A stretch of 5,388 bases of DNA from assembly GCA_011053245.1 (NCBI GenBank), contig DRGS01000039.1, positions 1-5,388 on the forward strand. The letters are read 5' to 3'. Of this stretch, positions 1 to 5,388 are shown in pieces (position 1 is the first letter of the stretch; every line of letters starts with the position of its first letter). This stretch comes from Phycisphaerales bacterium. GTDB taxonomy: Bacteria; Planctomycetota; Phycisphaerae; Sedimentisphaerales; Anaerohalosphaeraceae. Position numbers and translations under genes: made by a program. The notes beneath the pieces were generated by a model. It did no database searches, was not told the DNA's origin, and saw only the letters and a list, made by a program, of their open reading frames with translations.

Positions 1-2
1 AC

Positions 3-554
3 CATGTACTTCAAACACTGTGCTCAAAGGGCATCAAAAAAGCAAATATCGATCTGACACAGCTCACTGCCGAGCAGATACAACTGCTCTTCCTTACGGT
101 TTTCCAAATGGTCCGCGATATCATGACCACAGATGTCATCTGCCTTGCACCCGACGACTCTCTCACAAAAGCCATGGAAGTTTTCCGGGAAAACGGCTTT
201 CGTCATGCAATGGTAATAGACGAAGGCGGAACCGTCGCAGGCATCGTTTCAGACAGGGATATTCTGCGAAACCTTCCATTTGCCGGCCGCCGACCGCCAG
301 GCCCTTCCAAGCGATCCAGAGATTTTCTTTTCAAGATCCTGCCCGGAACGAAGGTTCCAGAGCTGACAATAGCTGATATAATGACAACACGCCTAAAGCA
401 TCTTCGTCCGGATTCCAGCATGCGCGACGCCGCCAACAGAATGCGGGAATCGAAGATAGAGTGCCTACCTATAATTGACGAACAAAAAAAACTTTGCGGC
501 ATAGTAACGATCACAGATATAATGCGATCGCTGCTGGACATTTACCTGGCCTAA
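3..554 (+). CDS. CBS-domain pair protein, 5'-partial
   Basis: Two CBS domains form a Bateman module, a fold that usually binds adenine nucleotides and regulates a partner protein or domain. Counting from the first ATG (108), CBS1 spans about residues 2-55 and ends in GIVSDRDI (45-52). CBS2 spans about 88-145 and ends in GIVTITDI (131-138). Both begin with an IMTT motif (5-8 and 91-94). A Pro/Arg-rich linker lies near 60-72. The frame stays open from 108 back to the left edge, giving 35 more codons with no ATG, GTG or TTG. That stretch reads as a plausible helix (LTAEQIQLLFLTVFQ). The ATG at 108 lacks a purine-rich ribosome site, so the true start is probably outside the window and 108 is an internal Met. 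Any further N-terminal domain cannot be seen. The substrate and partner are unknown. A 148-residue protein starting at 108 is the alternative. Confidence 0.85.
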   Translation, partial: HVLQTLCSKGIKKANIDLTQLTAEQIQLLFLTVFQMVRDIMTTDVICLAPDDSLTKAMEVFRENGFRHAMVIDEGGTVAGIVSDRDILRNLPFAGRRPPGPSKRSRDFLFKILPGTKVPELTIADIMTTRLKHLRPDSSMRDAANRMRESKIECLPIIDEQKKLCGIVTITDIMRSLLDIYLA

Positions 555-667
555 CATATAAAACTATGACAGTTAAACACTTACAAAAACTCAAACAGTG
601 CTTTACCGGCTACATCACCCAATGAACCTTTCCTTTACAAAATTCGCGCATAACAAAATATTGGCAA

Positions 668-696
668 TTGACACAACACCCCCAAACCATTATTAT
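668..696 (+). promoter_or_regulatory. sigma70-type promoter of purC
   Basis: A perfect -35 hexamer TTGACA (668-673) is followed after exactly 17 bp by TATTAT (691-696), which matches five of six bases of the -10 consensus. Transcription would start near 703, leaving a leader of about 47 nt before the purC ATG. The assignment comes from consensus match and spacing alone. No known purine repressor box or purine riboswitch was recognised around it. Confidence 0.75.
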
Positions 697-707
697 ATGA
701 CTTTTCA

Positions 708-719
708 GGGGTACGCCCC
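708..719 (+). other. 5'-leader stem-loop (GGGG-UACG-CCCC) of purC mRNA
   Basis: GGGG (708-711), TACG (712-715) and CCCC (716-719) form a perfect 4-bp all-GC stem closed by a UACG loop, which belongs to the UNCG tetraloop family. It would lie about five nucleotides from the predicted transcript start at 703. No T-run follows it, so it is not an intrinsic terminator. A 5'-terminal hairpin of this kind can protect an mRNA from 5'-dependent decay. That role is inferred. Confidence 0.45.
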
Positions 720-749
720 ATAAGCTAATATTTAATAAGGGAGAAGATC

Positions 750-1643
750 ATGGCACAAATAGTTTTAGAAACAACCATTCCGGACATACCGGTAAAACAC
801 GGCAAGGTTCGCGACATCTACGACTTAGGCGACAAGCTCCTGTTCGTTGCATCCGACAGAATAAGCGCATTTGACGTCATAATGACAACCGGCATCCCGA
901 ACAAAGGCGCGGTCCTCACAAAAATATCAAAATTCTGGTTTGACTTCCTCGCAGACATCGTCGAAAACCATCTCATCTCCGACGACGTCGCCGACTTCCC
1001 TGCACCTTTCGGAGATTTCGCCGACCAGCTCGCCGGCCGCTCAATGCTCGTAAAGAAAACCGAAGTCCTCCCCGTCGAGTGCGTCATCCGCAGCTACCTA
1101 ACTGGCTCCGGCTGGAAAGAATACCAAGCCAATGGCGCCGTTTGCGGAGTGAAATTACCCGCTGGCATCAAGCAATGCGCCAAACTACCAGAGCTTATCT
1201 TCACCCCCGCCACCAAAGCAGAGATCGGCGACCACGACGAGAACATCGACTTTGAAAACTGCGTCAACGTCATCGGCAAAGAACATGCCGAATACGTCCG
1301 CGACAAGAGCCTCGAAATATTCACCAAGGCTGCCGCTCACGCAAAGTCCAAGGGCATCATCCTCGCCGACACTAAATTCGAATGGGGCCTCGTCGATGGC
1401 AAGATCATCCTCATCGATGAAGTACTCACCCCCGACTCATCAAGGTTCTGGCCCGCCGACAAATACGAAGCCGGTCGCGATCAGGAAAGCTACGACAAGC
1501 AGTTCGTCCGCAACTACCTCGAAGATATAGACTTTAACAAGTCCGGGCCAGGCGTAGATATACCCGATGACATCACGCAAAAGACTATGGCAAAGTACAT
1601 CGAAGCCTACGAAACCTTAACCGGCCAAAAATTCGCAATTTAG
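750..1643 (+). CDS. purC: SAICAR synthase (phosphoribosylaminoimidazole-succinocarboxamide synthase)
   Basis: This cytosolic enzyme of de novo purine synthesis joins aspartate to CAIR using ATP, giving SAICAR (EC 6.3.2.6). Family motifs appear in order: GKVRDIYD (18-25, nucleotide-binding strand-loop), SDRISAFD (35-42), VECVIRSYLTGSGWKEY (109-125, first family signature), FTPATKAEIGDHDENI (151-166), LADTKFEWG (205-213, second signature) and IDEVLTPDSSRFW (222-234). At 297 residues it is the longer form, like yeast Ade1, rather than the roughly 240-residue form of E. coli and B. subtilis. The protein looks complete. AAGGGAG at 737-743 sits 6 nt before the ATG and fixes the start. A near-consensus promoter lies directly upstream. 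Neither neighbour belongs to purine synthesis, so it appears to be transcribed alone. Codons ending in C are frequent, unlike the genes to the right. Confidence 0.97.
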   Translation: MAQIVLETTIPDIPVKHGKVRDIYDLGDKLLFVASDRISAFDVIMTTGIPNKGAVLTKISKFWFDFLADIVENHLISDDVADFPAPFGDFADQLAGRSMLVKKTEVLPVECVIRSYLTGSGWKEYQANGAVCGVKLPAGIKQCAKLPELIFTPATKAEIGDHDENIDFENCVNVIGKEHAEYVRDKSLEIFTKAAAHAKSKGIILADTKFEWGLVDGKIILIDEVLTPDSSRFWPADKYEAGRDQESYDKQFVRNYLEDIDFNKSGPGVDIPDDITQKTMAKYIEAYETLTGQKFAI

Positions 1644-1727
1644 CAGCGACCTTAGGACTGATAAAAATGGTAGGGTTGGCAGTGCTATAGGAAGGACAAC
1701 TTTGTTGCCCGTGCGGCCTCTTTGTTT

Positions 1728-1747
1728 AAGCCCTTCGAGCTTTTTTT
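1728..1747 (+). terminator. weak intrinsic terminator candidate after purC
   Basis: AAGC (1728-1731) can pair with GCTT (1739-1742) around a 7-nt loop, and a run of seven T starts at 1741. The stem is only 4 bp, so this is a weak candidate. A second small hairpin lies just upstream: GGACAAC (1694-1700), loop TTT, then GTTGCCC (1704-1710), with one A-C mismatch. It might act together with the first. No stronger terminator was seen between purC and the next gene. Confidence 0.35.
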
Positions 1748-1768
1748 GTCAGGAATTATTTTTTGTAG

Positions 1769-1832
1769 TTGACATTGCAAAAATTGCGCTCTACCTTTAG
1801 CTTAAATAGGGTCGAACAAAATGCGATATAAT
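1769..1832 (+). promoter_or_regulatory. promoter candidates for the GH130 gene
   Basis: There are two candidates, each with one good element. A perfect -35 TTGACA (1769-1774) is followed after 17 bp by TACCTT (1792-1797), which keeps only the T, A and final T of the -10 consensus. Further right, a perfect -10 TATAAT (1827-1832) has no recognisable -35 box at 16-18 bp, and its start would lie near 1839, giving a leader of about 45 nt. The sequence does not decide between them, and the second would need an activator. Confidence 0.4.
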
Positions 1833-1847
1833 CGTGTCACGGACGAT
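1831..1847. promoter_or_regulatory. imperfect palindrome, possible operator
   Basis: ATCGT (1831-1835) and ACGAT (1843-1847) are inverted arms separated by 7 bp, centred on 1839. A second small palindrome, CGTGTCACG (1833-1841), is nested in it. The left arm overlaps the end of the TATAAT box at 1827-1832, so a bound repressor would block transcription from it. The size and symmetry suit a dimeric helix-turn-helix regulator. No specific family consensus was recognised. Confidence 0.35.
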
Positions 1848-1883
1848 CATGGCAACTGATATTTTTGATGAGAGGCTTGTACA

Positions 1884-2843
1884 ATGAGCACCCTGGCTCG
1901 TGAGAAATTAGCGGCGACACTCTTTAGGAGATACGAGGGCAATCCGATCCTTACGGTTGATAACTGGCCGTACCCGATCAATTCGGTATTTAACCCGGCG
2001 GCGGTAAAGGTTGACAACGAGGTTCTGCTGCTTAACCGTGTAGAAGAGTTGAGGGGTTTTTCTCATCTGACCGTTGCCCGGAGTAAGAACGGACTGAGTG
2101 ACTGGGTCATCGATCAAACACCGACGATGAAAGCCGACCAGGGAACCAAAGAAGAGAAGTGGGGCCTTGAGGATCCGCGTGTTGTCTGGCTTGAAGAGCA
2201 GAAGCAATATGCCATTACATATGTGTCGTTTAGCGAAGGCGGGCCTATCGTGTCGCTTGCGATTACGAAGAATTTCAAGACGTTCGCTCGCTTGGGCGGT
2301 TTGCTTCCGCCGGAGGATAAGGACGCATGTCTTTTCCCGAGGCGTTTTAATGGGCGGTTTGCATTGATACACCGTCCTATTGTAAGGGGTGAGGCTCATA
2401 TTTGGATAAGCATGTCGCCGGACCTGAAGCATTGGGGCGACCACAGGTGTCTCTTTAAGACCAGAATGGCATACTGGGACGGTGCGCGGATAGGTCTTGC
2501 GTGTCAGCCGATCGAGATCCCGGAAGGGTGGCTAATCCTCTATCATGGTGTGCGGCGAACGACTGCGAGTCAGCTCTACCGGATAGGGATGGCGCTTCTG
2601 GATAAGAACGATCCGTGCCATGTGTTAAGACGCGGCGAAGAATGGGTGCTCGGGCCAAAAGAACCTTATGAACGGATCGGAGATGTGAGCGATGTTACGT
2701 TCGTTACTGGCGGGGTTATCATGGAAGAGGAGAACGAGCTTTACGTTTATTATGGCGCCGCCGATGATAAGGTGGCGGTAGCGATGGCCAATATGGATGA
2801 CATTCGGGAATATATCATGTCATGCCCTGAGGTTCACGAGTAG
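1884..2843 (+). CDS. glycoside hydrolase family 130 protein (likely mannoside phosphorylase)
   Basis: GH130 enzymes cleave beta-mannosides, mostly by phosphorolysis of mannose-containing oligosaccharides to mannose 1-phosphate; some members are hydrolases. Features of the five-bladed beta-propeller are visible: RYEGNPIL (16-23), NSVFNPAAV (33-41), GLEDPRVV (94-101, whose Asp97 is the likely catalytic acid by family analogy), FPRR (151-154), HRP (163-165), WDGARIG (198-204), ILYHGV (218-223) and YYGAADDKVAVA (289-300). The basic residues of the FPRR, HRP and YHGV segments are candidates for binding phosphate or substrate. No signal peptide is seen, so it is probably cytosolic. The length of 319 residues is normal. 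GAGAGG (1870-1875) lies 8 nt before the ATG. No transporter, mannosidase or epimerase gene is adjacent, so the substrate (mannosyl-glucose, beta-1,4- or beta-1,2-mannooligosaccharide) cannot be chosen. The family assignment is firm; the specific activity is not. Confidence 0.9.
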   Translation: MSTLAREKLAATLFRRYEGNPILTVDNWPYPINSVFNPAAVKVDNEVLLLNRVEELRGFSHLTVARSKNGLSDWVIDQTPTMKADQGTKEEKWGLEDPRVVWLEEQKQYAITYVSFSEGGPIVSLAITKNFKTFARLGGLLPPEDKDACLFPRRFNGRFALIHRPIVRGEAHIWISMSPDLKHWGDHRCLFKTRMAYWDGARIGLACQPIEIPEGWLILYHGVRRTTASQLYRIGMALLDKNDPCHVLRRGEEWVLGPKEPYERIGDVSDVTFVTGGVIMEEENELYVYYGAADDKVAVAMANMDDIREYIMSCPEVHE

Positions 2844-2865
2844 CCGGTTAAGACAAACAATTCTT

Positions 2866-3468
2866 TTATTTGCCTGTCAGGAAATAGTGCTGTAGTGCGC
2901 CCATTATCATGTGTACGCCTATTGCAGCGATGAAAAGGCACATTACTTTTGAGAATACGGTACAGAAGAGTTTCCCGAGGAACTTATGGATGGGGTTAAC
3001 GAATCGCATGATCAGCCAGAGCAGGGCAAAGACAGCTATGATCGCTATGACAGCTTTTTGGGCCCCACCTTTTTCGAGGGTGTTAAGGCTTGTTACCATT
3101 GCGCCCGGGCCTGCCAGTAACGGACATGCAAGTGGGACGCAGCCGAGTTCGTGAGGGGTGAAGGTGCCTTGTACGGCTATGGACCTTTTGAGCGTGCCGA
3201 AGATGAGGTGGTCGATGGCGATTATCAGAAGCAGTATCCCGCCTGCCAGTTGAAGGTCGGCTATCTCGATGTGGAAGACGTGGGTGAGTATCGACCTGCC
3301 GGCGAAAGCGAATATCAGCAGGATCGAGGCGCCTACGATCACTGCTGTGTTGAAAGCTTTTTGGCTCTGGCCATCGGGTATGTGATTGGCGACGCCGAGA
3401 AACATTGGTATATTGCCGACGGGATCGACTATCGCAAACAGGGCTAATATGGCTTCGATGTATGTCAT
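2866..3468 (-). CDS. MarC family integral membrane protein
   Basis: This is a complete 200-residue inner-membrane protein of the MarC (UPF0056) family. Six hydrophobic segments lie near residues 3-25, 41-62, 70-90, 112-132, 137-158 and 174-195, which is the family topology. Family motifs are DPVGNIPMF (15-23), GGILLLIIAI (76-85), PLLAGPGAM (116-124) and IGVHMIMG (183-190). The biochemical function of the family is unsettled: E. coli MarC was named for its place next to marRAB but is not needed for the resistance phenotype. A ribosome site AAAAGGA (3474-3480) lies 5 nt before the ATG. The lipoprotein gene ends 24 bp upstream on the same strand, so co-transcription is likely. The stop codon faces the end of the GH130 gene across only 22 bp, with no clear terminator between them. 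Confidence 0.93.
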   Translation of the reverse strand: MTYIEAILALFAIVDPVGNIPMFLGVANHIPDGQSQKAFNTAVIVGASILLIFAFAGRSILTHVFHIEIADLQLAGGILLLIIAIDHLIFGTLKRSIAVQGTFTPHELGCVPLACPLLAGPGAMVTSLNTLEKGGAQKAVIAIIAVFALLWLIMRFVNPIHKFLGKLFCTVFSKVMCLFIAAIGVHMIMGALQHYFLTGK

Positions 3469-3492
3469 TGGGATCCTTTTGGCGCAATATCG

Positions 3493-4071
3493 TTAATCAA
3501 CACGGTGGATGCGCGGCGGAGCCTTTCGGCGTATCTGACCGGTATCCGCAGATTGCGATGCAGGGGACATATTCAATTTTCTTTCGATGCGTTCGAGTCG
3601 TTCTGAAAGGTCATCAATCTTTTTTTCCATTTTCTTGAGCAGCGTGATCATCTCGGCTTGGTTGCCGTTGATAGCCGGGGCGTAATAGCCGTGGCCGTAG
3701 TATCCTCCGAGGCTGACGTTGTAAGACTTTCTAAGGAACTCGTTGACAGTTGAGCTTGTTGTCGTATTTGTGGTGGTGATGTTGTCGGCGGAGTTGTCGA
3801 TGCTTGTGGTGTTGTCGCCGGTGACGGTGTAGGTATTGTCATTTCCGAGTTCGGTCGTTTCCGTGTTCGTATTTGTTGTCGATGTGGTCCCGATATTCAG
3901 CGTGTTGCTGGTTCCGGCATCGAAGGTGTTGTCGGAACCGAAATCGGCGCTGCTTGACGAGTCGATCGTTACATCCTCAGAAGCTTTGGAGGGTCTGATC
4001 TCCCAGCATGCGATAGCCAGAAGGCTCAGGAGGATAATCGTTATTGTTGCAAGGTTCGTTTTATTCTTCAT
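3493..4071 (-). CDS. putative Thr/Asn-rich repeat lipoprotein with C-terminal coiled coil
   Basis: I do not recognise this 192-residue protein. Residues 1-21 form a signal peptide: a basic start (MKNK), a hydrophobic core (12-20) and an AIA-C site at 19-22 that fits a relaxed lipobox, so Cys22 may be lipidated. Residues 37-98 are rich in Thr, Asn, Ser and Asp and largely free of Lys and Arg. They show an approximate 8-residue period with the pattern GxxNT: GSDNTFDA (45-52), GTSNTLNI (53-60), GNDNTYTV (76-83) and the drifted TGDNTTSI (84-91). GGYYGHGYY (122-130) is a Gly/Tyr patch. Residues 141-166 are a coiled coil with M141, L145, M148, I152, L155, L159, I162 and L166 at exact 4-3 spacing. 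The tail is basic (RRKAPPRIHR). A surface-exposed multimeric protein is inferred. The first gene of a probable operon with marC. A signal-anchored rather than lipidated protein is possible. Confidence 0.75.
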   Translation of the reverse strand: MKNKTNLATITIILLSLLAIACWEIRPSKASEDVTIDSSSSADFGSDNTFDAGTSNTLNIGTTSTTNTNTETTELGNDNTYTVTGDNTTSIDNSADNITTTNTTTSSTVNEFLRKSYNVSLGGYYGHGYYAPAINGNQAEMITLLKKMEKKIDDLSERLERIERKLNMSPASQSADTGQIRRKAPPRIHRVD

Positions 4072-4077
4072 TATAGT

Positions 4078-4081
4078 CTCC
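4078..4081 (-). promoter_or_regulatory. Shine-Dalgarno site that fixes the lipoprotein start
   Basis: GGAG on the minus strand lies 6 nt before the ATG at 4071. An in-frame TTG at 4083-4081 would add four residues, but it overlaps this site and has no ribosome site of its own. The ATG at 4071 is therefore preferred. Confidence 0.75.
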
Positions 4082-4103
4082 AAAAGCGGATATTTGCCCC
4101 ACT

Positions 4104-4109
4104 ATTATA
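4104..4109 (-). promoter_or_regulatory. possible -10 box of the lipoprotein-marC operon
   Basis: A perfect TATAAT lies on the minus strand 32 bp before the lipoprotein ATG, and would place the transcript start near 4097. No good -35 hexamer was found at 16-18 bp; the 17-bp position reads TCTAAT. The local AT-rich sequence contains TATAAT on both strands, so this is a weak call. Confidence 0.3.
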
Positions 4110-4180
4110 ATAATGTCACTATATACATTAGACATATCGGCCAGAAACAGGGGAAACTACAGGCCGGAACCGCTTAATAA

Positions 4181-4209
4181 TTGAAAAATTCGTCCGTTTG
4201 CGGTATTAT
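4181..4209 (+). promoter_or_regulatory. sigma70-type promoter of addB
   Basis: TTGAAA (4181-4186) and TATTAT (4204-4209) are separated by exactly 17 bp, and each matches five of six consensus bases. Transcription would start near 4216, leaving a leader of about 92 nt before the preferred addB start. It closely resembles the purC promoter, sharing the -10 box and spacing. Confidence 0.65.
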
Positions 4210-4297
4210 TCGCCGTGACGACAGATAAAGCAGTCTGTGGAACGAAAATGCGATTTTGGCTTTTTCGCTTTGTTTTTATGAGACGTTGGTCGGTTTC

Positions 4298-4301
4298 GGA
4301 G
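4298..4301 (+). promoter_or_regulatory. Shine-Dalgarno site that fixes the addB start
   Basis: GGAG is followed by a 6-nt T-run and then the ATG at 4308. In-frame ATGs also exist at 4248 and 4278, but neither has a purine-rich site at the right distance. AddB proteins normally begin only a few residues before the Walker A loop, as they would from 4308. Confidence 0.7.
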
Positions 4302-4307
4302 TTTTTT

Positions 4308-5388
4308 ATGGCGGTAGAGTTTATTCTTGGCAGAAGCGGGACAGGCAAGACGAGCTGGTGCATAGGCTCGGTTGTCGAGGCTTTGGTTGCCGGTAATGAC
4401 GATCAGCCGCTGATTTTGTTGGTTCCGGAGCAGGCGACATACCAAGCTGAGCGGGCAATCCTTTCGAATGACAGAATAGCGGGTTACAGCAGGCTGCGAG
4501 TGCTTTCGTTTGACCGGCTTAAGTTTTTACTGCTTGGGAGGCAGTCGGCGAAATCCGATATCTCGCGATTAGGTCAGGAGATGATCGTCGGCAGGATACT
4601 GGCAAAGTGCGGTAGCGAACTTGAGGTATTCGGCAAAGCCGAGCATGGGCAGGGATTAGCGGCGGAGCTTACGAAGACTATCATAGAGTTGCACGAATGC
4701 GCAAAGAGTCCTTCGGATGTCGCTGAACTGGCGGAACGTATGAGCAGCCATGAAGATCAGGCCGGGGGGAAATTTAGAGATATTTCTGTCATTTACCAGC
4801 AGTATGTTGAGTTCATAGCGGGCAAATTTATCAATCCAGATATTCAGCTTAGCGACGCGGTTAAAAAGGTGGCTGAGTCCGAATTTTTGGCCGGAGCCAG
4901 GATCTGGGTTGACGGGTTCGCAAGTTTCACTATCCAGCAGCGGGATATTCTTATCGAGATGCTCAAGGCTGCGTCGCAGGCGAGTATCACGTTGTGTCTG
5001 GATGCGGACAAGATCGATGTAAAGAATCCATCGCGCGAGGGGCTTGATCCTTTAAGTATGTTCGGCCCTACGGAGAGGAGTTATGCTGAGCTTGTAGAGA
5101 TCATTCTCAAATGTAAATTGACCTTGAGTAAGCCCATCGTTTTGAAAAAGCCTCTCCGGTTTTCGCAGAGTCCTGCGTTGGAGAGTATTGAAAGCGATCT
5201 TTTCGCGACGGATATAAAGGCCGGGGCTTGCGCAAATGAAGATGTTTCGATAATTGCCGCAGCCAATGCTCGTGCCGAGGTTAACTGCATCGCCGAAGAG
5301 ATCGTTCGGTTGGTCAGGAAAGAGGGCTATCGTTTTCGGGATATTGCGGTGATAGCTTCGGACATCGGGACATATCAACATTATATAG
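4308..5388 (+). CDS. addB: AddB/RexB-type subunit of ATP-dependent helicase/nuclease, 3'-partial
   Basis: AddB pairs with AddA to process double-strand DNA ends for RecA-dependent repair, the counterpart of RecBCD. The first 360 codons are present and the frame is open to the right edge. Visible features: Walker A loop GRSGTGKT (8-15), LLVPEQATYQAERAIL (37-52), RLRVLSFDRLKFLLL (62-76), IWVDGFASFT (199-208) and KPLRFSQSPALESIESDLF (281-299), all in the order expected of the family; YRFRDIAVIASDIGTY (341-356) resembles the next helicase-like segment. In known AddB proteins the helicase domain is degenerate and recognises Chi-type sites, and a C-terminal RecB-type nuclease with a four-cysteine iron-sulfur cluster follows. 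Those parts would lie to the right. A strong promoter is at 4181-4209, and addA would be expected downstream. The preferred start is 4308; starts at 4278 or 4248 would add 10 or 20 residues. Confidence 0.9.
   Translation, partial: MAVEFILGRSGTGKTSWCIGSVVEALVAGNDDQPLILLVPEQATYQAERAILSNDRIAGYSRLRVLSFDRLKFLLLGRQSAKSDISRLGQEMIVGRILAKCGSELEVFGKAEHGQGLAAELTKTIIELHECAKSPSDVAELAERMSSHEDQAGGKFRDISVIYQQYVEFIAGKFINPDIQLSDAVKKVAESEFLAGARIWVDGFASFTIQQRDILIEMLKAASQASITLCLDADKIDVKNPSREGLDPLSMFGPTERSYAELVEIILKCKLTLSKPIVLKKPLRFSQSPALESIESDLFATDIKAGACANEDVSIIAAANARAEVNCIAEEIVRLVRKEGYRFRDIAVIASDIGTYQHYI

Noticed and set aside
20..376. A plus-strand open frame overlapping the CBS gene in another frame.
   Set aside because: The translation is Arg/His-rich with no domain; the CBS frame is clearly the coding one.
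1644..1883. Replication origin suggested by the skew switch.
   Set aside because: No DnaA box resembling TTATCCACA was found on either strand, there is no clear AT-rich unwinding repeat array, and no dnaA, dnaN or gidA-type neighbour is present. Only the skew change is kept, as an observation.
1908..2444. A 178-codon minus-strand open frame.
   Set aside because: It is antisense to the GH130 gene, whose family motifs are clear, and its translation has no recognisable domain.
2844..2865. Shared bidirectional terminator between the convergent GH130 and marC genes.
   Set aside because: Only a 4-bp AAGA/TCTT stem with a T-rich tail is possible; too weak to call.
4081..4083. TTG as the start codon of the lipoprotein.
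   Set aside because: It overlaps the GGAG ribosome site that serves the ATG at 4071 and has no site of its own.
4138..4166. Inverted repeat CGGCC (4138-4142) and GGCCG (4162-4166).
   Set aside because: A 5-bp GC stem around a 19-nt loop is expected by chance and has no T-run; not supported as a terminator or operator.
3836..4177. A plus-strand open frame with a hydrophobic Val/Phe-rich translation.
   Set aside because: It is the complement of the Thr/Asn-rich coding sequence on the minus strand, which reads as hydrophobic codons; the minus-strand gene has a signal peptide, a ribosome site and a coiled coil.
4157..4445. Two minus-strand open frames (4157-4363 and 4206-4445) upstream of and inside the start of addB.
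   Set aside because: They lie antisense to the addB start and its promoter and have no recognisable domain; the plus-strand AddB motifs explain the region.

Overview
The window carries six protein genes in an ordinary bacterial chromosomal setting. No mobile element, CRISPR array, tRNA or rRNA was seen. A lipoprotein signal peptide, purine-rich Shine-Dalgarno sites, a long-type PurC, an AddB-type recombination subunit and a GH130 glycan phosphorylase would fit a Gram-negative, carbohydrate-degrading bacterium. A relative of Planctomycetota (Phycisphaerae) is my best guess, but it rests on general resemblance only and is weak.

Layout, left to right. (1) 3-554, plus strand: the 3' part of a protein with two CBS domains; its start lies left of the window. 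(2) 555-749: intergenic DNA with a strong sigma70-type promoter (TTGACA, 17 bp, TATTAT) and a small GGGG-UACG-CCCC stem-loop at the predicted 5' end of the next mRNA. (3) 750-1643, plus: purC, SAICAR synthase. (4) 1644-1883: intergenic DNA with a weak terminator candidate, two promoter candidates and a 17-bp imperfect palindrome touching a TATAAT box. (5) 1884-2843, plus: a GH130-family phosphorylase/glycosidase. (6) 2866-4071, minus: two genes 24 bp apart, probably one operon. The first is a Thr/Asn-rich lipoprotein with an octapeptide-like repeat and a perfect heptad coiled coil; the second is a MarC-family membrane protein. (7) 4072-4307: divergent intergenic DNA with a clear promoter (TTGAAA, 17 bp, TATTAT) for the right-hand gene. 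(8) 4308 to the right edge, plus: the first 360 codons of addB.

The genes do not form one pathway. purC serves purine synthesis, GH130 serves glycan breakdown, addB serves double-strand break repair, and the lipoprotein/MarC pair belongs to the envelope. The points most worth a second look are the repeat lipoprotein coupled to marC and a change in strand composition near 1650. The plus strand is C-rich to the left of that point and mostly G-rich to the right, whichever strand is coding. I found no convincing novel multi-gene system.
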